64,000 nt of DNA. Origin: Hyphomicrobiales bacterium. Lineage in GTDB: Bacteria > Pseudomonadota > Alphaproteobacteria > Rhizobiales > Beijerinckiaceae. The stretch is taken from assembly GCA_027489535.1 (NCBI GenBank), contig JAIXZO010000001.1, forward strand, positions 124,001 through 188,000, read 5' to 3'. The translations under genes were made by a program, and so were the position numbers. Positions 55,723 to 64,000 of the stretch are shown in pieces; the stretch's first letter is position 1; each line of letters starts with the position of its first letter. The notes under the pieces were generated by a model. It saw only the letters and a program-made list of their open reading frames with translations. It was not told the DNA's origin and searched no databases.

Positions 55723-57402
55723 ATGCTTTCGACGCATTTCGACGGCCGGATCGCCCGACCGGGGAGACAGATCGGCCGCGGCCTTTCGGCGCTCGCCGTG
55801 CTGTTCGCGGCAGCCTTGTGCGGTGCGTCCGCAAGCCACGCGCAGCAGCGGCCCAACATCGTGCTGATCGTGGCGGACGACGCGGGCTATGCGGATATCG
55901 GGTCCTTCGGCAGCGAGATCAGCACGCCGAACATCGACGCCCTCGCGGCGGTCGGGGTCCGCTTCACGGATTTCCATGTCGCCCCCACCTGCTCGCCCAC
56001 ACGGGCCATGCTGCTCAGCGGCGTCGACAATCATCTCGCCGGCCTCGGCGCGATGGCGGAGTTCACGGCGTCGAACCAGAAGGGCGTTCCGGGATACGAG
56101 GGCTATCTCAACGACCGCGTCGCTCCCCTTCCGGCCCTGCTCCGGGACGCGGGCTACCACACCTACATGGCCGGCAAATGGCATATGGGCGAGGAGCCGG
56201 AACGCTTCCCCGCCGCGCGCGGCTTCGAGCGCGATCTGACGTTGATCCCCGGTGGGGGCAGCCACATGGACGACATGTGGGGAGCGAAGGGCGAGAAGCA
56301 GCTCTACACGCGCAACGGCCGGCCGCTCGGCGAGCTCCGTCCCGGGTTCCATTCCAGCGAGGATTATACGGCCGCCATCATCGAGAACATCGACGAGCAA
56401 CGCGCCGACGGAAAGCCGTTCTTCGCCTATCTGGCCTATCAAGCGCCGCACGATCCCTTCCAACTCCCGGAGGAATGGCTCGACAGGTACAAGGGGCGCT
56501 ACGAGCGGGGCTATGATGCCGTCCGGGCCGCCCGCATCGAACGCATGAAGCGGCTGGGCCTGCTGGATCGCGATGCGACCGTCTTCCCGCGCCTTCCGAA
56601 CATTCCTGCATGGGACGCGCTGTCTCCGGATCAAAAGCGCGAGTCCGCCCGCAGGATGGAACTCTATGCGGCCATGGTCGAGCACATGGACGCGAACATC
56701 GGAAGGCTCGTCCGGCACCTCAAGGAGATCGGCCTCTACGACGACACGCTGTTCGTCTTCCTCTCGGACAACGGCCCGGAAGGCACGTCCATGCCGATGG
56801 GCCCGCCTTGGGACAACGGCACCTTCGCGAATTGGGGCCGCAAGGGCACGTTCATCCAATACGGAGCCGCCTGGGCACAGGCGAGCGCCGGTCCCTTCCG
56901 GATGTTCAAGGGATATGTTTCGGAGGGCGGCATTCGTACGCCGATGATCGTCGCGGGCCCCGGAGTCCGCAACGGCGGCCGGATCTCCGATGCCCTGACG
57001 CATGTCATGGACGTCCCGGCGACCATCCTGAGCGCGGCCGGCGTCGCCTATCCGCAGACCTGGCGCGACCGGCCGATCGCCCCGTTGGAGGGCAAGTCGC
57101 TGGCCCCGCTGTTGGCGGATCCGCGCGGCACCGTGCGGGGGCCGTCGGACCGGCTCGGCTGGGAGGCTTTCGGCAACCGCGCGATCCGGGAAGGCAATTG
57201 GAAGCTGCTCCGACTCTGCCGCCCGGCCGGGCCCGACGAATGGCAGCTCTTCGATCTTGCCCGCGACCCGGCCGAGACGAACGACCTCTCGGCCGCCGAA
57301 CCCGACGTCAAGGCTCGACTGCTGCGGCACTGGGACGAGTACGCCCGGGTTAACGACGTGATCTTGCCGTCCGAGTCCCTCCTCTGCGGCAAGGCGGGAT
57401 GA
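55723..57402 (+). CDS. Exported formylglycine-dependent sulfatase (arylsulfatase-like)
   Basis: 559 residues. A signal peptide ends near GASASHAQ. The core opens NIVLIVADDAGYADIG (metal Asp pair) and carries the cysteine-type activation motif CSPTR at residues 90-94, whose Cys becomes formylglycine. AGKWHMG, DNGPEGT and GGIRTPMIV complete the active site. Substrate is an unknown sulfate ester. The Cys-type motif would need a formylglycine-generating enzyme, not encoded in the window. It is the second gene group after the 18-bp repeat. Confidence 0.93.
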   Translation: MLSTHFDGRIARPGRQIGRGLSALAVLFAAALCGASASHAQQRPNIVLIVADDAGYADIGSFGSEISTPNIDALAAVGVRFTDFHVAPTCSPTRAMLLSGVDNHLAGLGAMAEFTASNQKGVPGYEGYLNDRVAPLPALLRDAGYHTYMAGKWHMGEEPERFPAARGFERDLTLIPGGGSHMDDMWGAKGEKQLYTRNGRPLGELRPGFHSSEDYTAAIIENIDEQRADGKPFFAYLAYQAPHDPFQLPEEWLDRYKGRYERGYDAVRAARIERMKRLGLLDRDATVFPRLPNIPAWDALSPDQKRESARRMELYAAMVEHMDANIGRLVRHLKEIGLYDDTLFVFLSDNGPEGTSMPMGPPWDNGTFANWGRKGTFIQYGAAWAQASAGPFRMFKGYVSEGGIRTPMIVAGPGVRNGGRISDALTHVMDVPATILSAAGVAYPQTWRDRPIAPLEGKSLAPLLADPRGTVRGPSDRLGWEAFGNRAIREGNWKLLRLCRPAGPDEWQLFDLARDPAETNDLSAAEPDVKARLLRHWDEYARVNDVILPSESLLCGKAG

Positions 57403-57499
57403 AACGGGCCGAAAGGTCGCCGATGCATGGCCGAGCGGGACCGCGCCTCAAGTCCCGAAGGGTTTCGAAATCCGTCGAACGGAATCTCAGGAGCATGAC

Positions 57500-58552
57500 A
57501 TGAAGGCGACCAGACGCATTCTCTCCGCCGCCATAGGCATTCCTCTGCTGCTGTCGGTCCCGGTCCACGCCGCCGAAGAGGGCAAGAGCGTCTATCTCCT
57601 CGGCGCCGCCGCCTCCATGGCCGGAATGACGCCGCCGCCGGGCTTCTTCTTCTCCTCGCTCAGCTATTATTACGACGGCAAGGGGACCGGATCCGCGGCC
57701 CTGAGCCGGACCTTGGGTCAGGCGGGGAACAGGTTGCCGAGCATCGGCGTGCTGCGGACGGACGTCGATCTGAAGGTCCGGGCGCAGGTCGCGATCAACG
57801 TCTTCTCGTTTCTCTACGTCCTGCCGGAGACGGTGGCGGGAGGACGTGTCGGCTTCGGCGTGTTGGCCCCGACGGGATATCAGAACGTCGACGTGACCGT
57901 GAACGCGCTGTCGAGCCTGACGCTGCCGAACGGAACGACCCTGCAGAGGGGACGAACCCTGAAGACGTCCGACGACACGCTGGCCTTCGGCGACCCGCTG
58001 GCATTGGCCTTCATCGGGTGGAATTCGGGCTTCTTCCACTGGAAGCTGAGCGGCATGGTCAACATCCCCATAGGCAGCTACGCCAAGGCCGATCTGGTCA
58101 ATATGGGCTTCAACCGCTGGGCCGCGGACGTCACGGGCGCGATGACCTACCTGAACACGACGACGGGCCTCGAACTGTCGCTGGCGCCCGGCATCACGTT
58201 CAACGGCGAGAATCCCGACACGCGGTATAAGACCGGCACCGAGTTTCACGTCGAAGGCACCGCCATGAAGCATTTCTCGAAGGCGTTCGCCGCGGGCGTG
58301 ACGGGCTATCATTACCGACAGATCACCGGCGACAGCGGCGCGGGCGCGGTCCTCGGTTCGTTCAAAGGGCGCGTCTCCGCGGTCGGCCCGAACCTGACCT
58401 ACAATTTCGAGGTCGGCAAAGTTCCGGTGCTGACGTCGTTCCGGTTCCTGCATGAATTCGACGCCAAGAACCGGCTCGCCGGCAATGCAGCGATCTTCAC
58501 GCTCACGGTCCCCCTCGGCGGCTCCGGTACGAAGCCGCACGGACCGAGCTGA
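57500..58552 (+). CDS. MetA-pathway-type outer membrane channel (SphA-like)
   Basis: 350 residues. Signal peptide up to VPVHAAEE, then a beta-rich protein with the GMTPPPGFFFSSLSYYYDG start and closing FRFLHEFDAKNRLAGNAAIFTLTVPL strand. This pattern is that of the Phenol_MetA_deg outer-membrane transporter family, which imports aromatic or hydrophobic compounds. Placement 97 bp after the sulfatase suggests uptake of the sulfated compound or its product (inference). Confidence 0.8.
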   Translation: MKATRRILSAAIGIPLLLSVPVHAAEEGKSVYLLGAAASMAGMTPPPGFFFSSLSYYYDGKGTGSAALSRTLGQAGNRLPSIGVLRTDVDLKVRAQVAINVFSFLYVLPETVAGGRVGFGVLAPTGYQNVDVTVNALSSLTLPNGTTLQRGRTLKTSDDTLAFGDPLALAFIGWNSGFFHWKLSGMVNIPIGSYAKADLVNMGFNRWAADVTGAMTYLNTTTGLELSLAPGITFNGENPDTRYKTGTEFHVEGTAMKHFSKAFAAGVTGYHYRQITGDSGAGAVLGSFKGRVSAVGPNLTYNFEVGKVPVLTSFRFLHEFDAKNRLAGNAAIFTLTVPLGGSGTKPHGPS

Positions 58553-58553
58553 G

Positions 58554-58569
58554 GCCGGTTCGAACCGGC
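58554..58569. repeat. 16-bp palindrome after the outer membrane channel gene
   Basis: GCCGGTTCGAACCGGC is perfectly palindromic and starts 1 bp after the channel gene's stop. Without a spacer loop or T-run it is at best a weak terminator; an operator for the following gene is also possible. Confidence 0.45.
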
Positions 58570-58664
58570 TTCGCATCCGCTCGGCTGCCCGGTGCTGGTC
58601 TTCGTTCCTTCTCCGCCCCACATTGGTGCTGCAAGGCCCGATACGAGGCCGAGAGGGAACGGAC

Positions 58665-59639
58665 ATGAAAGCGATGATACGCATTTTGGCCGCGGCGCTG
58701 TCGGGCGCGGTGGCCATGGGGGCCGCTCTGGCCCAAACGGACAATTGGCCGCAAAAACCGGTAACTCTGATCGTGCCGTTCGCGGCCGGCGGCGGAACCG
58801 ACGCTTTCGCGCGGCCCTTCGCGGCCTGGTTGGAGACGAAGGTCGGCCAACGCGTGATCATCGAGAACAAGGCGGGCGCGGGCGGCACCGTGGGTGCATC
58901 GGCTGCCGCGAAGGCCGCGCCGGACGGCCACACCTTCTTCATCGGCGCGGCGCACCACGCCATCGCGCCGGGGCTGTATCCCAAGCTCGATTACGCCATC
59001 GACAAGGATTTCGAGCCCGTCGGCGTGCTCGCCGTCGTGCCGCAGGTCATCGTCGTCAATCCGGAAAAGGTGAAGGCGAAAACCCTTGCCGCGCTGATCG
59101 CCGAGATCAAGGCGCAGCCCGGCAAGCTGAATTTCGGTTCCGCGGGTCACGGCACCACTCATCATCTCGCCGGCGAGTTGTTCAAGCTCGTCACCAAGAC
59201 CGAGATTTCGCACGTGCCGTATCGCGGCGCGGGGCCCGCGATGCAGGATCTCGTGGCGGGCCATATCGAAATCATGTTCGACGGCCTCGGCTCCTCGGCC
59301 GAACGCATCACCGGCGGGCAGTTGCGCGCGCTTGCCGTGGCGGACGCGCGCCGTTCGGAATTGCTTCCCGAGGTTCCCACCGCAGGCGAAGCCGGCGTCG
59401 CGGGCTACGAGGTGTCGACCTGATACGCCGTGTTCGCGCCCAAAGGCACGCCGCCGGCCGTCACCGCCAAGATGACGGCGTTGATGAAGCAGGCGTTCGA
59501 GACCCCGACCGTGAAGGAGATTTGGGGCAAGAACGGCTCCGTCATTCCGGCCATGTATGGCAGTGATCTCGGTACTTTCCTGCAGTCCGAGCTGGTGCGT
59601 CGGGACAAGGTCGTCAAAGATGCCGGCGTGAAGCTCTGA
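58665..59639 (+). pseudogene. TctC/Bug-type solute-binding protein, interrupted by one TGA codon
   Basis: Two frames, 58665-59423 and 59424-59639, are in the same phase and together give a normal 324-residue TctC-family binding protein with a signal peptide (MGAALAQ) and the family marks PVTLIVPFAAGGGTDA, GSAGHGTTHH and PYRGAGPAMQDLVAGHIEIMFD. Codon 253 (59421-59423) is TGA where relatives have TGG: the context EVST-stop-YAVFAPKGTPP should read EVSTWYAVFAP. The missing last 71 residues complete lobe and hinge, so the truncated form should not fold well. No tctA/tctB membrane genes are near. A sequencing error or recent nonsense mutation are the simplest causes. Confidence 0.85.
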
Positions 59640-59650
59640 TCATCGAAGAT

Positions 59651-59686
59651 ACGGGACGACGGCGTACAAGCATGCCGTCGTCCCGT
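59651..59686. terminator. 13-bp inverted repeat after the TctC pseudogene
   Basis: ACGGGACGACGGC and its exact complement flank a 10-nt loop, starting 11 bp after the stop. No U-tract follows, so intrinsic termination is uncertain; it may protect an mRNA 3' end or act as a weak bidirectional terminator. Confidence 0.5.
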
Positions 59687-59798
59687 CGCCGAAAACGACT
59701 TTCGTCGTTCATGAATTGCAAACCATCGATGCTGCAGTTTGCCTGCCGCGAAGGCCGAGACACAGTTCGGCCTCATTTCAAGGACACATCCTGCCCGC

Positions 59799-60287
59799 AT
59801 GAAGACCACGGCTTTGATCTGCGCCGCCTTTCTGGCGGGCGCACCCGCGGGCGTCTTCGCCCAATCCCCTCCTCCCCGACCCGCTTCTTTCCCGGCTGCC
59901 TCCGAGTCCTCCCCGGCTCCCCGGCCCACCAAATCCGATATCGCCGCGCTGATCGAACGCGAGGCGCTGGATCAGGACGTACCGCCCGCTCTGGCGGTGG
60001 CCATCGCTCAGGTCGAAAGCGGCCTCAATCCGAACGCCAAGGGCATCGGTACGCTCGGCCTCATGCAGATTCAGATGCCGACGGCGCGTTCCGTCGGTTA
60101 CGGCGGCAGCGAAGCGGGGCTTTACGATGCGCGCACCAATGCGCGCTACGGCATCCGTTATCTCAAGCGCGCGCTGGACTTGTGCGACGGCGACGCGCGC
60201 TGCGCCGCCGGCAAGTACAAGACCGGCCTGCGCAGCGGCCGCAACGCCGGCTACGAGAAGAAGATCGCGTTGGCGGGCGGGTTTTAA
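59799..60287 (+). CDS. Small exported lytic transglycosylase (SLT domain)
   Basis: 162 residues. Signal peptide ICAAFLAGAPAGVFAQ, a short Pro/Ser linker, then a minimal SLT domain: catalytic Glu in VAIAQVESGLNPNAKG, GLMQIQMPTARSVGY and YGIRYLKRALDLC. It likely trims peptidoglycan in the periplasm. ATG at 59799 is chosen to put the signal first. Its stop overlaps by 3 bp the stop of chrA on the other strand. Confidence 0.87.
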   Translation: MKTTALICAAFLAGAPAGVFAQSPPPRPASFPAASESSPAPRPTKSDIAALIEREALDQDVPPALAVAIAQVESGLNPNAKGIGTLGLMQIQMPTARSVGYGGSEAGLYDARTNARYGIRYLKRALDLCDGDARCAAGKYKTGLRSGRNAGYEKKIALAGGF

Positions 60288-61624
60288 CGCAAGGCCAACC
60301 CGACGACCGCGCAGGCGGCGAGCGTCCCGAAAACGCCGGCTTTCGTCCTGAACAGCAGCAGCATCGCCGCCGCGGCCAGCGCCGCCGCGGTCGCGTCGAG
60401 CGACGAAAAAACCGGCAGCTCCGGTACGAACGGGCCGTAGCCGATCACCTGCGTCTGCGTGAACAGCACGCGAATGGCGAACCAAAGCGCCAGATTGCCG
60501 ATCACGCCGACGACGGCCGCCGTTATTACGGTCAGCGCGCTCGCCAAGCCTGCGTGATTGCGCAGCTTCTCGATGTAGGGCGCGCAAAGGAAGATCCAGA
60601 GAAAGCAGGGGGCGAAGGTCACCCAAGTGGTGAGCCCTGCGGCGATCACCCCGCCGACGAGCGGCGGCACGCCCGCCGCCTCGCGGAAACCGGCGATGAA
60701 ACCGACGAAGGTCAGCACGAGGATCAGCGGGCCGGGCGTCGTTTCGGCCAGGCCCAAGCCGTCCAGCATCTCGCCTGCCGAAAGCCAACCGAAATCCCCC
60801 ACCGCCGCCTGCGCCACATAGGCGAGCACCGCATAGGCGCCGCCGAACGTCACCATCGCCATCTTGGAAAAGAACGCCGCAACGTGGGTGAACACGGTGT
60901 CGGTCCCGAACGTCGCTGCGAGCACCGCGACGGGGGCGATCCAGAGCGCCGAGCCCAGGCCGAGCACCTGCAGCGCGCGGCGCGCCGTCGGCTCCACGGG
61001 CGGGCGCGCCGCGATGTCCCCGCCCTTCTCTTCCGCATGCACGGGCAGCAGATGCGGCGCGAAGCGCGGCATGCACCAGCCGGCGACGCCGGCCGCGAGC
61101 ACCACGACGGGAAACGGAACTTGGAATGCGAAAAGCGCCAGGAAGGCCAGCAGCGCCACGATGCGCATCGCCTTGTTGCGCAAGGCGCGGCGTGAGACGC
61201 GCAGCATCGCGTCGAGCAGGATCGCCAGCACCGCGGCCTTTAGGCCGAAAAAGGCGCCCGCTATCAGGGGCGTCGCACCGAACAGGGCGTAGAAGCTGCT
61301 GAGCGTCAGGATGACGAAGAAGCCCGGCAGAACGAACAGGGTGCCGGCGACCAAGCCCCCTCGGCTGCCGTGCAGCAGCCAGCCAACGTAAGTCGCGAGT
61401 TGCTGCGCCTCCGGGCCGGGCAGCAGCATGCAGAAGTTCAGCGCGTGGAGGAAACGCCGCTCGGAGATCCAGCGCTTCTCCTCCACCAGCACGCGGTGCA
61501 TCAGCGCGATCTGTCCGGCCGGTCCGCCGAAGGAAAGAAAACCGATCTTGGTCCAAACCCCGAGCGCTTCGGCGAAAGTGGGGTGGGCGGGTACTGTCTC
61601 GTCGGCGACGGCGGACTCTGTCAC
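60284..61624 (-). CDS. chrA: Chromate transporter ChrA
   Basis: 446 residues with two tandem CHR domains, each with several membrane helices: first GFLSFGGPAGQIALMH...LPGPEAQQL, second KMAMVTFGGAYAVLAYVAQ...LAETTPGPLILVLTFVG. This is the long-chain ChrA form that exports chromate, mistaken for sulfate by the cell. The GTG start at 61624 overlaps the MAPEG gene stop (GTGA). An open frame continues upstream antisense-like and was not used. Confidence 0.92.
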   Translation of the reverse strand: MTESAVADETVPAHPTFAEALGVWTKIGFLSFGGPAGQIALMHRVLVEEKRWISERRFLHALNFCMLLPGPEAQQLATYVGWLLHGSRGGLVAGTLFVLPGFFVILTLSSFYALFGATPLIAGAFFGLKAAVLAILLDAMLRVSRRALRNKAMRIVALLAFLALFAFQVPFPVVVLAAGVAGWCMPRFAPHLLPVHAEEKGGDIAARPPVEPTARRALQVLGLGSALWIAPVAVLAATFGTDTVFTHVAAFFSKMAMVTFGGAYAVLAYVAQAAVGDFGWLSAGEMLDGLGLAETTPGPLILVLTFVGFIAGFREAAGVPPLVGGVIAAGLTTWVTFAPCFLWIFLCAPYIEKLRNHAGLASALTVITAAVVGVIGNLALWFAIRVLFTQTQVIGYGPFVPELPVFSSLDATAAALAAAAMLLLFRTKAGVFGTLAACAVVGLALR

Positions 61625-62025
61625 GGGATACTCTGTCGGAATTGAGCGGCGGTTCCGCCGATCAGGAGAAGCGCCGCAGTGAGAATGACGCCGAAGGTCA
61701 ACGCCATGCCGGTCACGCGGAACCGGAAATTCTCCCGTTCCTGCGATACGCCCCAAGCGTGGGAAAGACGACCGACAAGGAGCATCGACCCGAGGCCGTG
61801 CAACACGTGGACCGACCAACCGCGAAATTCGAGAAAGGCCAGCAGCAGCAGCGCGAGCGGCACATATTCGGCGAAATTGGCGTGGACGCGCGTGCGTCGC
61901 TCCAATTCCCTGTCGCCCGCGACGCCCAGCGCGACTTTGGCGCTGCGACGGCGGCCGATGATGCGGATCGAGAGAAGCACGAACAGCAGCGCGAGCAGGC
62001 CTGCATAAAACGGTACGACGGCCAT
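61621..62025 (-). CDS. MAPEG-family membrane protein
   Basis: 134 residues, four hydrophobic helices. The motif ERRTRVHANFAEYVPLALLLLAFLE and the closing GMALTF are typical of the bacterial MAPEG family, related to glutathione-dependent enzymes of eicosanoid and drug metabolism. Enzymatic activity is unproved. It is coupled to chrA by GTGA. Confidence 0.9.
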   Translation of the reverse strand: MAVVPFYAGLLALLFVLLSIRIIGRRRSAKVALGVAGDRELERRTRVHANFAEYVPLALLLLAFLEFRGWSVHVLHGLGSMLLVGRLSHAWGVSQERENFRFRVTGMALTFGVILTAALLLIGGTAAQFRQSIP

Positions 62026-62036
62026 GCGCTGCGCTT

Positions 62037-62279
62037 TCAGAAGTCGCTGGTGATGCCCTTGAGTTCCCAGTCACCATAACGGACGGCCTCTGGACCGTCA
62101 CGCCCGGCGATTTCGCGCACGGGCTTGGCCTCCGCGGCCTGCCGGTCATAGGCGGCGCGGCGCGCTTCGGCTTCATCGAGGGCACGGCGTGCCGCCGGGG
62201 TCAAGGTTTTGGGAGGGTTCCCTGCGGACCCGTCGGCCGCGGCTTCGGGGGCGGGGGCGGCATCGCCTGCTTGGGACAT
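62037..62279 (-). CDS. DUF1674/SDHAF4-like succinate dehydrogenase assembly factor
   Basis: 80 residues, largely disordered, ending in GRDGPEAVRYGDWELKGITSDF (cited in part), the conserved tail of SDHAF4 (DUF1674), which aids flavination/assembly of succinate dehydrogenase SdhA. ATG at 62279 is supported by GGAG 8 bases upstream; another ATG at 62321 would add 14 residues. It lies 11 bp upstream of the MAPEG gene on the same strand. Confidence 0.82.
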   Translation of the reverse strand: MSQAGDAAPAPEAAADGSAGNPPKTLTPAARRALDEAEARRAAYDRQAAEAKPVREIAGRDGPEAVRYGDWELKGITSDF

Positions 62280-62361
62280 TGGGGGCTCCTCGCCTTGCGG
62301 TCGCCTTTGATCTGGAGTCATAGAGGGGCCGGGTCAAGGCGATCCGACGAAGGATGAGCGA

Positions 62362-63717
62362 GTGGCGAAGGCGGAACGACGTCCCAAGGGGCGCAACAAG
62401 AACGACGAAGACGCCCCGGGCCTTGCCGCCCGGCGGCTCGCGGCCTTCGCCGTTCTCGAAACCGTGCGGCGTCGGCGCGCGCTCGACGAGACGCTCGATC
62501 GCGTCATCCACGGCCCGGAAGGCGACGGATTGCCCGAGCGCGACCGCGGCCTGTTGCGTGCGCTGTCGAACGCGACGATCCGCCATTTGGGCACGATCCG
62601 GACGGCTCTCGAGGCGCGGATGGAGCAGGGCCTGCCCGCCAAGTCCGGCGACATCGAAGGCGTATTGCTCACCGGCGCGGCGCAGTTGCTGTTCATGGAC
62701 GTTCCCGATCACGCCGCCGTCGATCTCGCGGTGCGCGCCGCGCGTCTCGACCCGAAGGGCTTCCCCTATGCGGGTCTGGTGAATGCCGTGCTGCGTCGGA
62801 TCGCGCGCGAGAAGGATCAAATTCTGGCCGATGCGGACGCGTTCCGCGACGTCCCCGATTGGCTGGCCGAGCGGTGGGTCGCGACCTACGGCCGCGAAAC
62901 GGCCGAGCGCATCGCCGCCGAGCACCGCATCGAGGCCGCCGTCGACGTCACCGTCCGCTCCGATCCGGAACGCTGGGCGGGCGAATTGAACGCGCTGATC
63001 CTGCCGACCGGTTCGCTGCGGCTGCGCGACCGCACCTCCATTCCGTCCCTGCCGGGCTTCGAGGAAGGCGCCTGGTGGGTGCAGGACGCGGCGGCCGCCT
63101 TGCCCGCGCGGCTTCTCGCCGCGCAACCCGGCGAGCGCATTGCCGATCTCTGCGCCGCGCCGGGCGGCAAGACGGCCCAATTGGCCGCGGCGGGGGCCGA
63201 AGTCTTGGCGGTCGACCGTTCGGAACCGCGTCTGAAGACGCTCGAAGCCAATATGAAGCGCCTCGGCCTCGAGGTTCGCACGCTCGCCGAAAACGCCCTG
63301 CTGCTGGATGCGGGGGAGTTCGACGCCGTGCTGCTCGACGCACCCTGTTCCGCCACCGGCACGCTGCGCCGTCATCCGGACGTGTCTTGGACGAAGTCGG
63401 CCGAGGACGTCGTCAAGCTGGCGGCCCTGCAGAAGCGTCTGCTCGACAAGGCCGTCGACATGCTGCGGCCCGGCGGGCGGCTCGTCTATTGCACCTGCTC
63501 GCTGGAACGCGAGGAGGGCGAGGCGCAGATCGAGGCGCTTCTGGCGCGCGACGAACGCGTCGAGCGCGTGCCCGTCTCGGCCGAGGAGATCGGCGGCCTG
63601 TCGGACGCGATCACGCCGGCCGGCGACGTGCGGACCCTGCCCTTCATGATGCCCGACGAGAGCGAGCGGCTGTCCGGCATGGACGGCTTCTTCGTCGCCC
63701 GCCTGCGTCGGCGGTGA
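62362..63717 (+). CDS. rsmB: 16S rRNA m5C methyltransferase RsmB
   Basis: 451 residues. The N-terminal NusB-like RNA-binding domain (ARRLAAFAVLETVRRRRALDE) is followed by an m5C methyltransferase with SAM site LCAAPGGKT, the DAPCSATG motif (catalytic Cys) and TCSLEREEGE (second Cys). It methylates C967 of 16S rRNA in E. coli. The GTG start at 62362 is used. It is divergent from the DUF1674 gene with an 82-bp gap. Confidence 0.93.
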   Translation: MAKAERRPKGRNKNDEDAPGLAARRLAAFAVLETVRRRRALDETLDRVIHGPEGDGLPERDRGLLRALSNATIRHLGTIRTALEARMEQGLPAKSGDIEGVLLTGAAQLLFMDVPDHAAVDLAVRAARLDPKGFPYAGLVNAVLRRIAREKDQILADADAFRDVPDWLAERWVATYGRETAERIAAEHRIEAAVDVTVRSDPERWAGELNALILPTGSLRLRDRTSIPSLPGFEEGAWWVQDAAAALPARLLAAQPGERIADLCAAPGGKTAQLAAAGAEVLAVDRSEPRLKTLEANMKRLGLEVRTLAENALLLDAGEFDAVLLDAPCSATGTLRRHPDVSWTKSAEDVVKLAALQKRLLDKAVDMLRPGGRLVYCTCSLEREEGEAQIEALLARDERVERVPVSAEEIGGLSDAITPAGDVRTLPFMMPDESERLSGMDGFFVARLRRR

Positions 63718-63868
63718 CCGCCGTCTGAACACGCCGCAGTGGCAAGATCGTCGTCATGCGCGCGACGATGGAAACGTGCCGTTTCCCTTAACGGCGGGTT
63801 AACGTGTCGGCGGGCATTTTGGCGTTCGGACCCGGCGAGCGATTCGCGGCGGGTCGCTGTGGAGTTCG

Positions 63869-64000
63869 GTGATCGCGGGCATGACCGGAGAGCGTCGGCT
63901 TCTTGCCGTCTTCACGCTGCGTGAGGGATTGCGCCGCACCGTGCGCGTGCTCGGTGCGCCCTTCCGGCTGTTCATCCCGTCCTTGGGGCGCGGCACCTCG
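63869..64000 (+). CDS. Partial protein N-terminus, possibly heparinase II/III-like
   Basis: The frame starts at GTG 63869 or ATG 63881 and runs off the window, giving about 40 residues: MTGERRLLAVFTLREGLRRTV and onward to IPSLGRGTS. The short Arg-rich N-terminus with a hydrophobic stretch resembles heparinase II/III proteins that follow rsmB in some rhizobia, but no catalytic part is visible. The 151-bp gap after rsmB shows no other gene. Confidence 0.4.
   Translation, partial: MIAGMTGERRLLAVFTLREGLRRTVRVLGAPFRLFIPSLGRGTS

Noticed and set aside
52987-57330. Very long open frame (1447 codons) on the minus strand opposite the cytochrome and sulfatase genes
   Set aside because: The opposite-strand genes show signal peptides, CxxCH sites and the CSPTR motif in order. 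The long antisense frame is Arg/Gly/Asp-rich without motifs and arises from GC-rich third positions.
59421-59423. Selenocysteine at the TGA of the TctC gene
   Set aside because: The family has Trp at this position and no selenoprotein hairpin was seen after the codon; a nonsense change is simpler.
49988-59639. tRNA-Thr-bounded genomic island
   Set aside because: No integrase, no duplicated tRNA 3' end and no composition break were visible, so an island is not supported; accessory character rests only on gene content.

Overview
This is chromosomal DNA from a high-GC alphaproteobacterium, most likely of the order Hyphomicrobiales (Rhizobiales); genus cannot be read from it. The evidence is very GC-rich codon use, a NdvA/ChvA-type cyclic beta-glucan exporter, and several gene blocks with orders I recognise from rhizobia: dapF-mtaB with ftsY, hlyC/corC-aroB-aroK-xerD, ftsE-ftsX-ydcF-plsC, and tsaD/gpsA divergent from hemC-hemD-mitofilin-hemY. 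Both ends of the window cut genes: a beta-carbonic anhydrase on the left and an unidentified, possibly heparinase-like, protein on the right. No IS element, phage, CRISPR array or rRNA was seen.

Regions 1-20 kb, 32-50 kb and 60-64 kb are mostly housekeeping: signal-recognition receptor (ftsY), tRNA modification (mtaB, tsaD), lysine (dapF), shikimate (a fused aroK-aroB), methionine (metX-metW), pyrophosphatase, XerD recombinase, cell division (ftsEX), phospholipid synthesis (gpsA, plsC), tetrapyrrole synthesis (hemC, hemD, hemY), acetyl-CoA synthetase, purine salvage, rRNA methylation (rsmB), and tRNA-Gly(GCC) and tRNA-Thr(CGT). Many neighbours overlap by the four bases ATGA or GTGA, so translation is probably coupled.

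Region 20.0-30.8 kb is one minus-strand catabolic operon for hexuronates and unsaturated uronates: gntR - uxaC - solute-binding protein - ABC ATPase - two permeases - kduI - kduD - uxuA - uxuB. Together the enzymes turn glucuronate/fructuronate and the unsaturated uronate breakdown product of pectin or glycosaminoglycans into 2-keto-3-deoxygluconate. The transporter is of the polyamine/iron type rather than the expected TRAP or TogMNAB type. A 12-bp palindrome sits in a candidate promoter before gntR, and a strong hairpin terminator follows the binding-protein gene inside the operon.

Region 50.2-59.7 kb looks accessory: a small secreted Arg/Pro/Val-rich protein, an AraC regulator, a DUF900 lipoprotein hydrolase, an eight-heme c-type cytochrome with a TPR tail, a formylglycine sulfatase, a MetA-type outer-membrane channel, and a TctC-type binding protein interrupted by one in-frame TGA. 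An 18-bp repeat with dyad symmetry occurs twice, about 90-110 bp upstream of the small secreted protein and of the sulfatase. This cluster, with its repeat, is the best candidate for an undescribed functional unit. A second candidate is an orphan promoter-terminator pair near 32.0 kb that could make a small RNA of about 60 nt.
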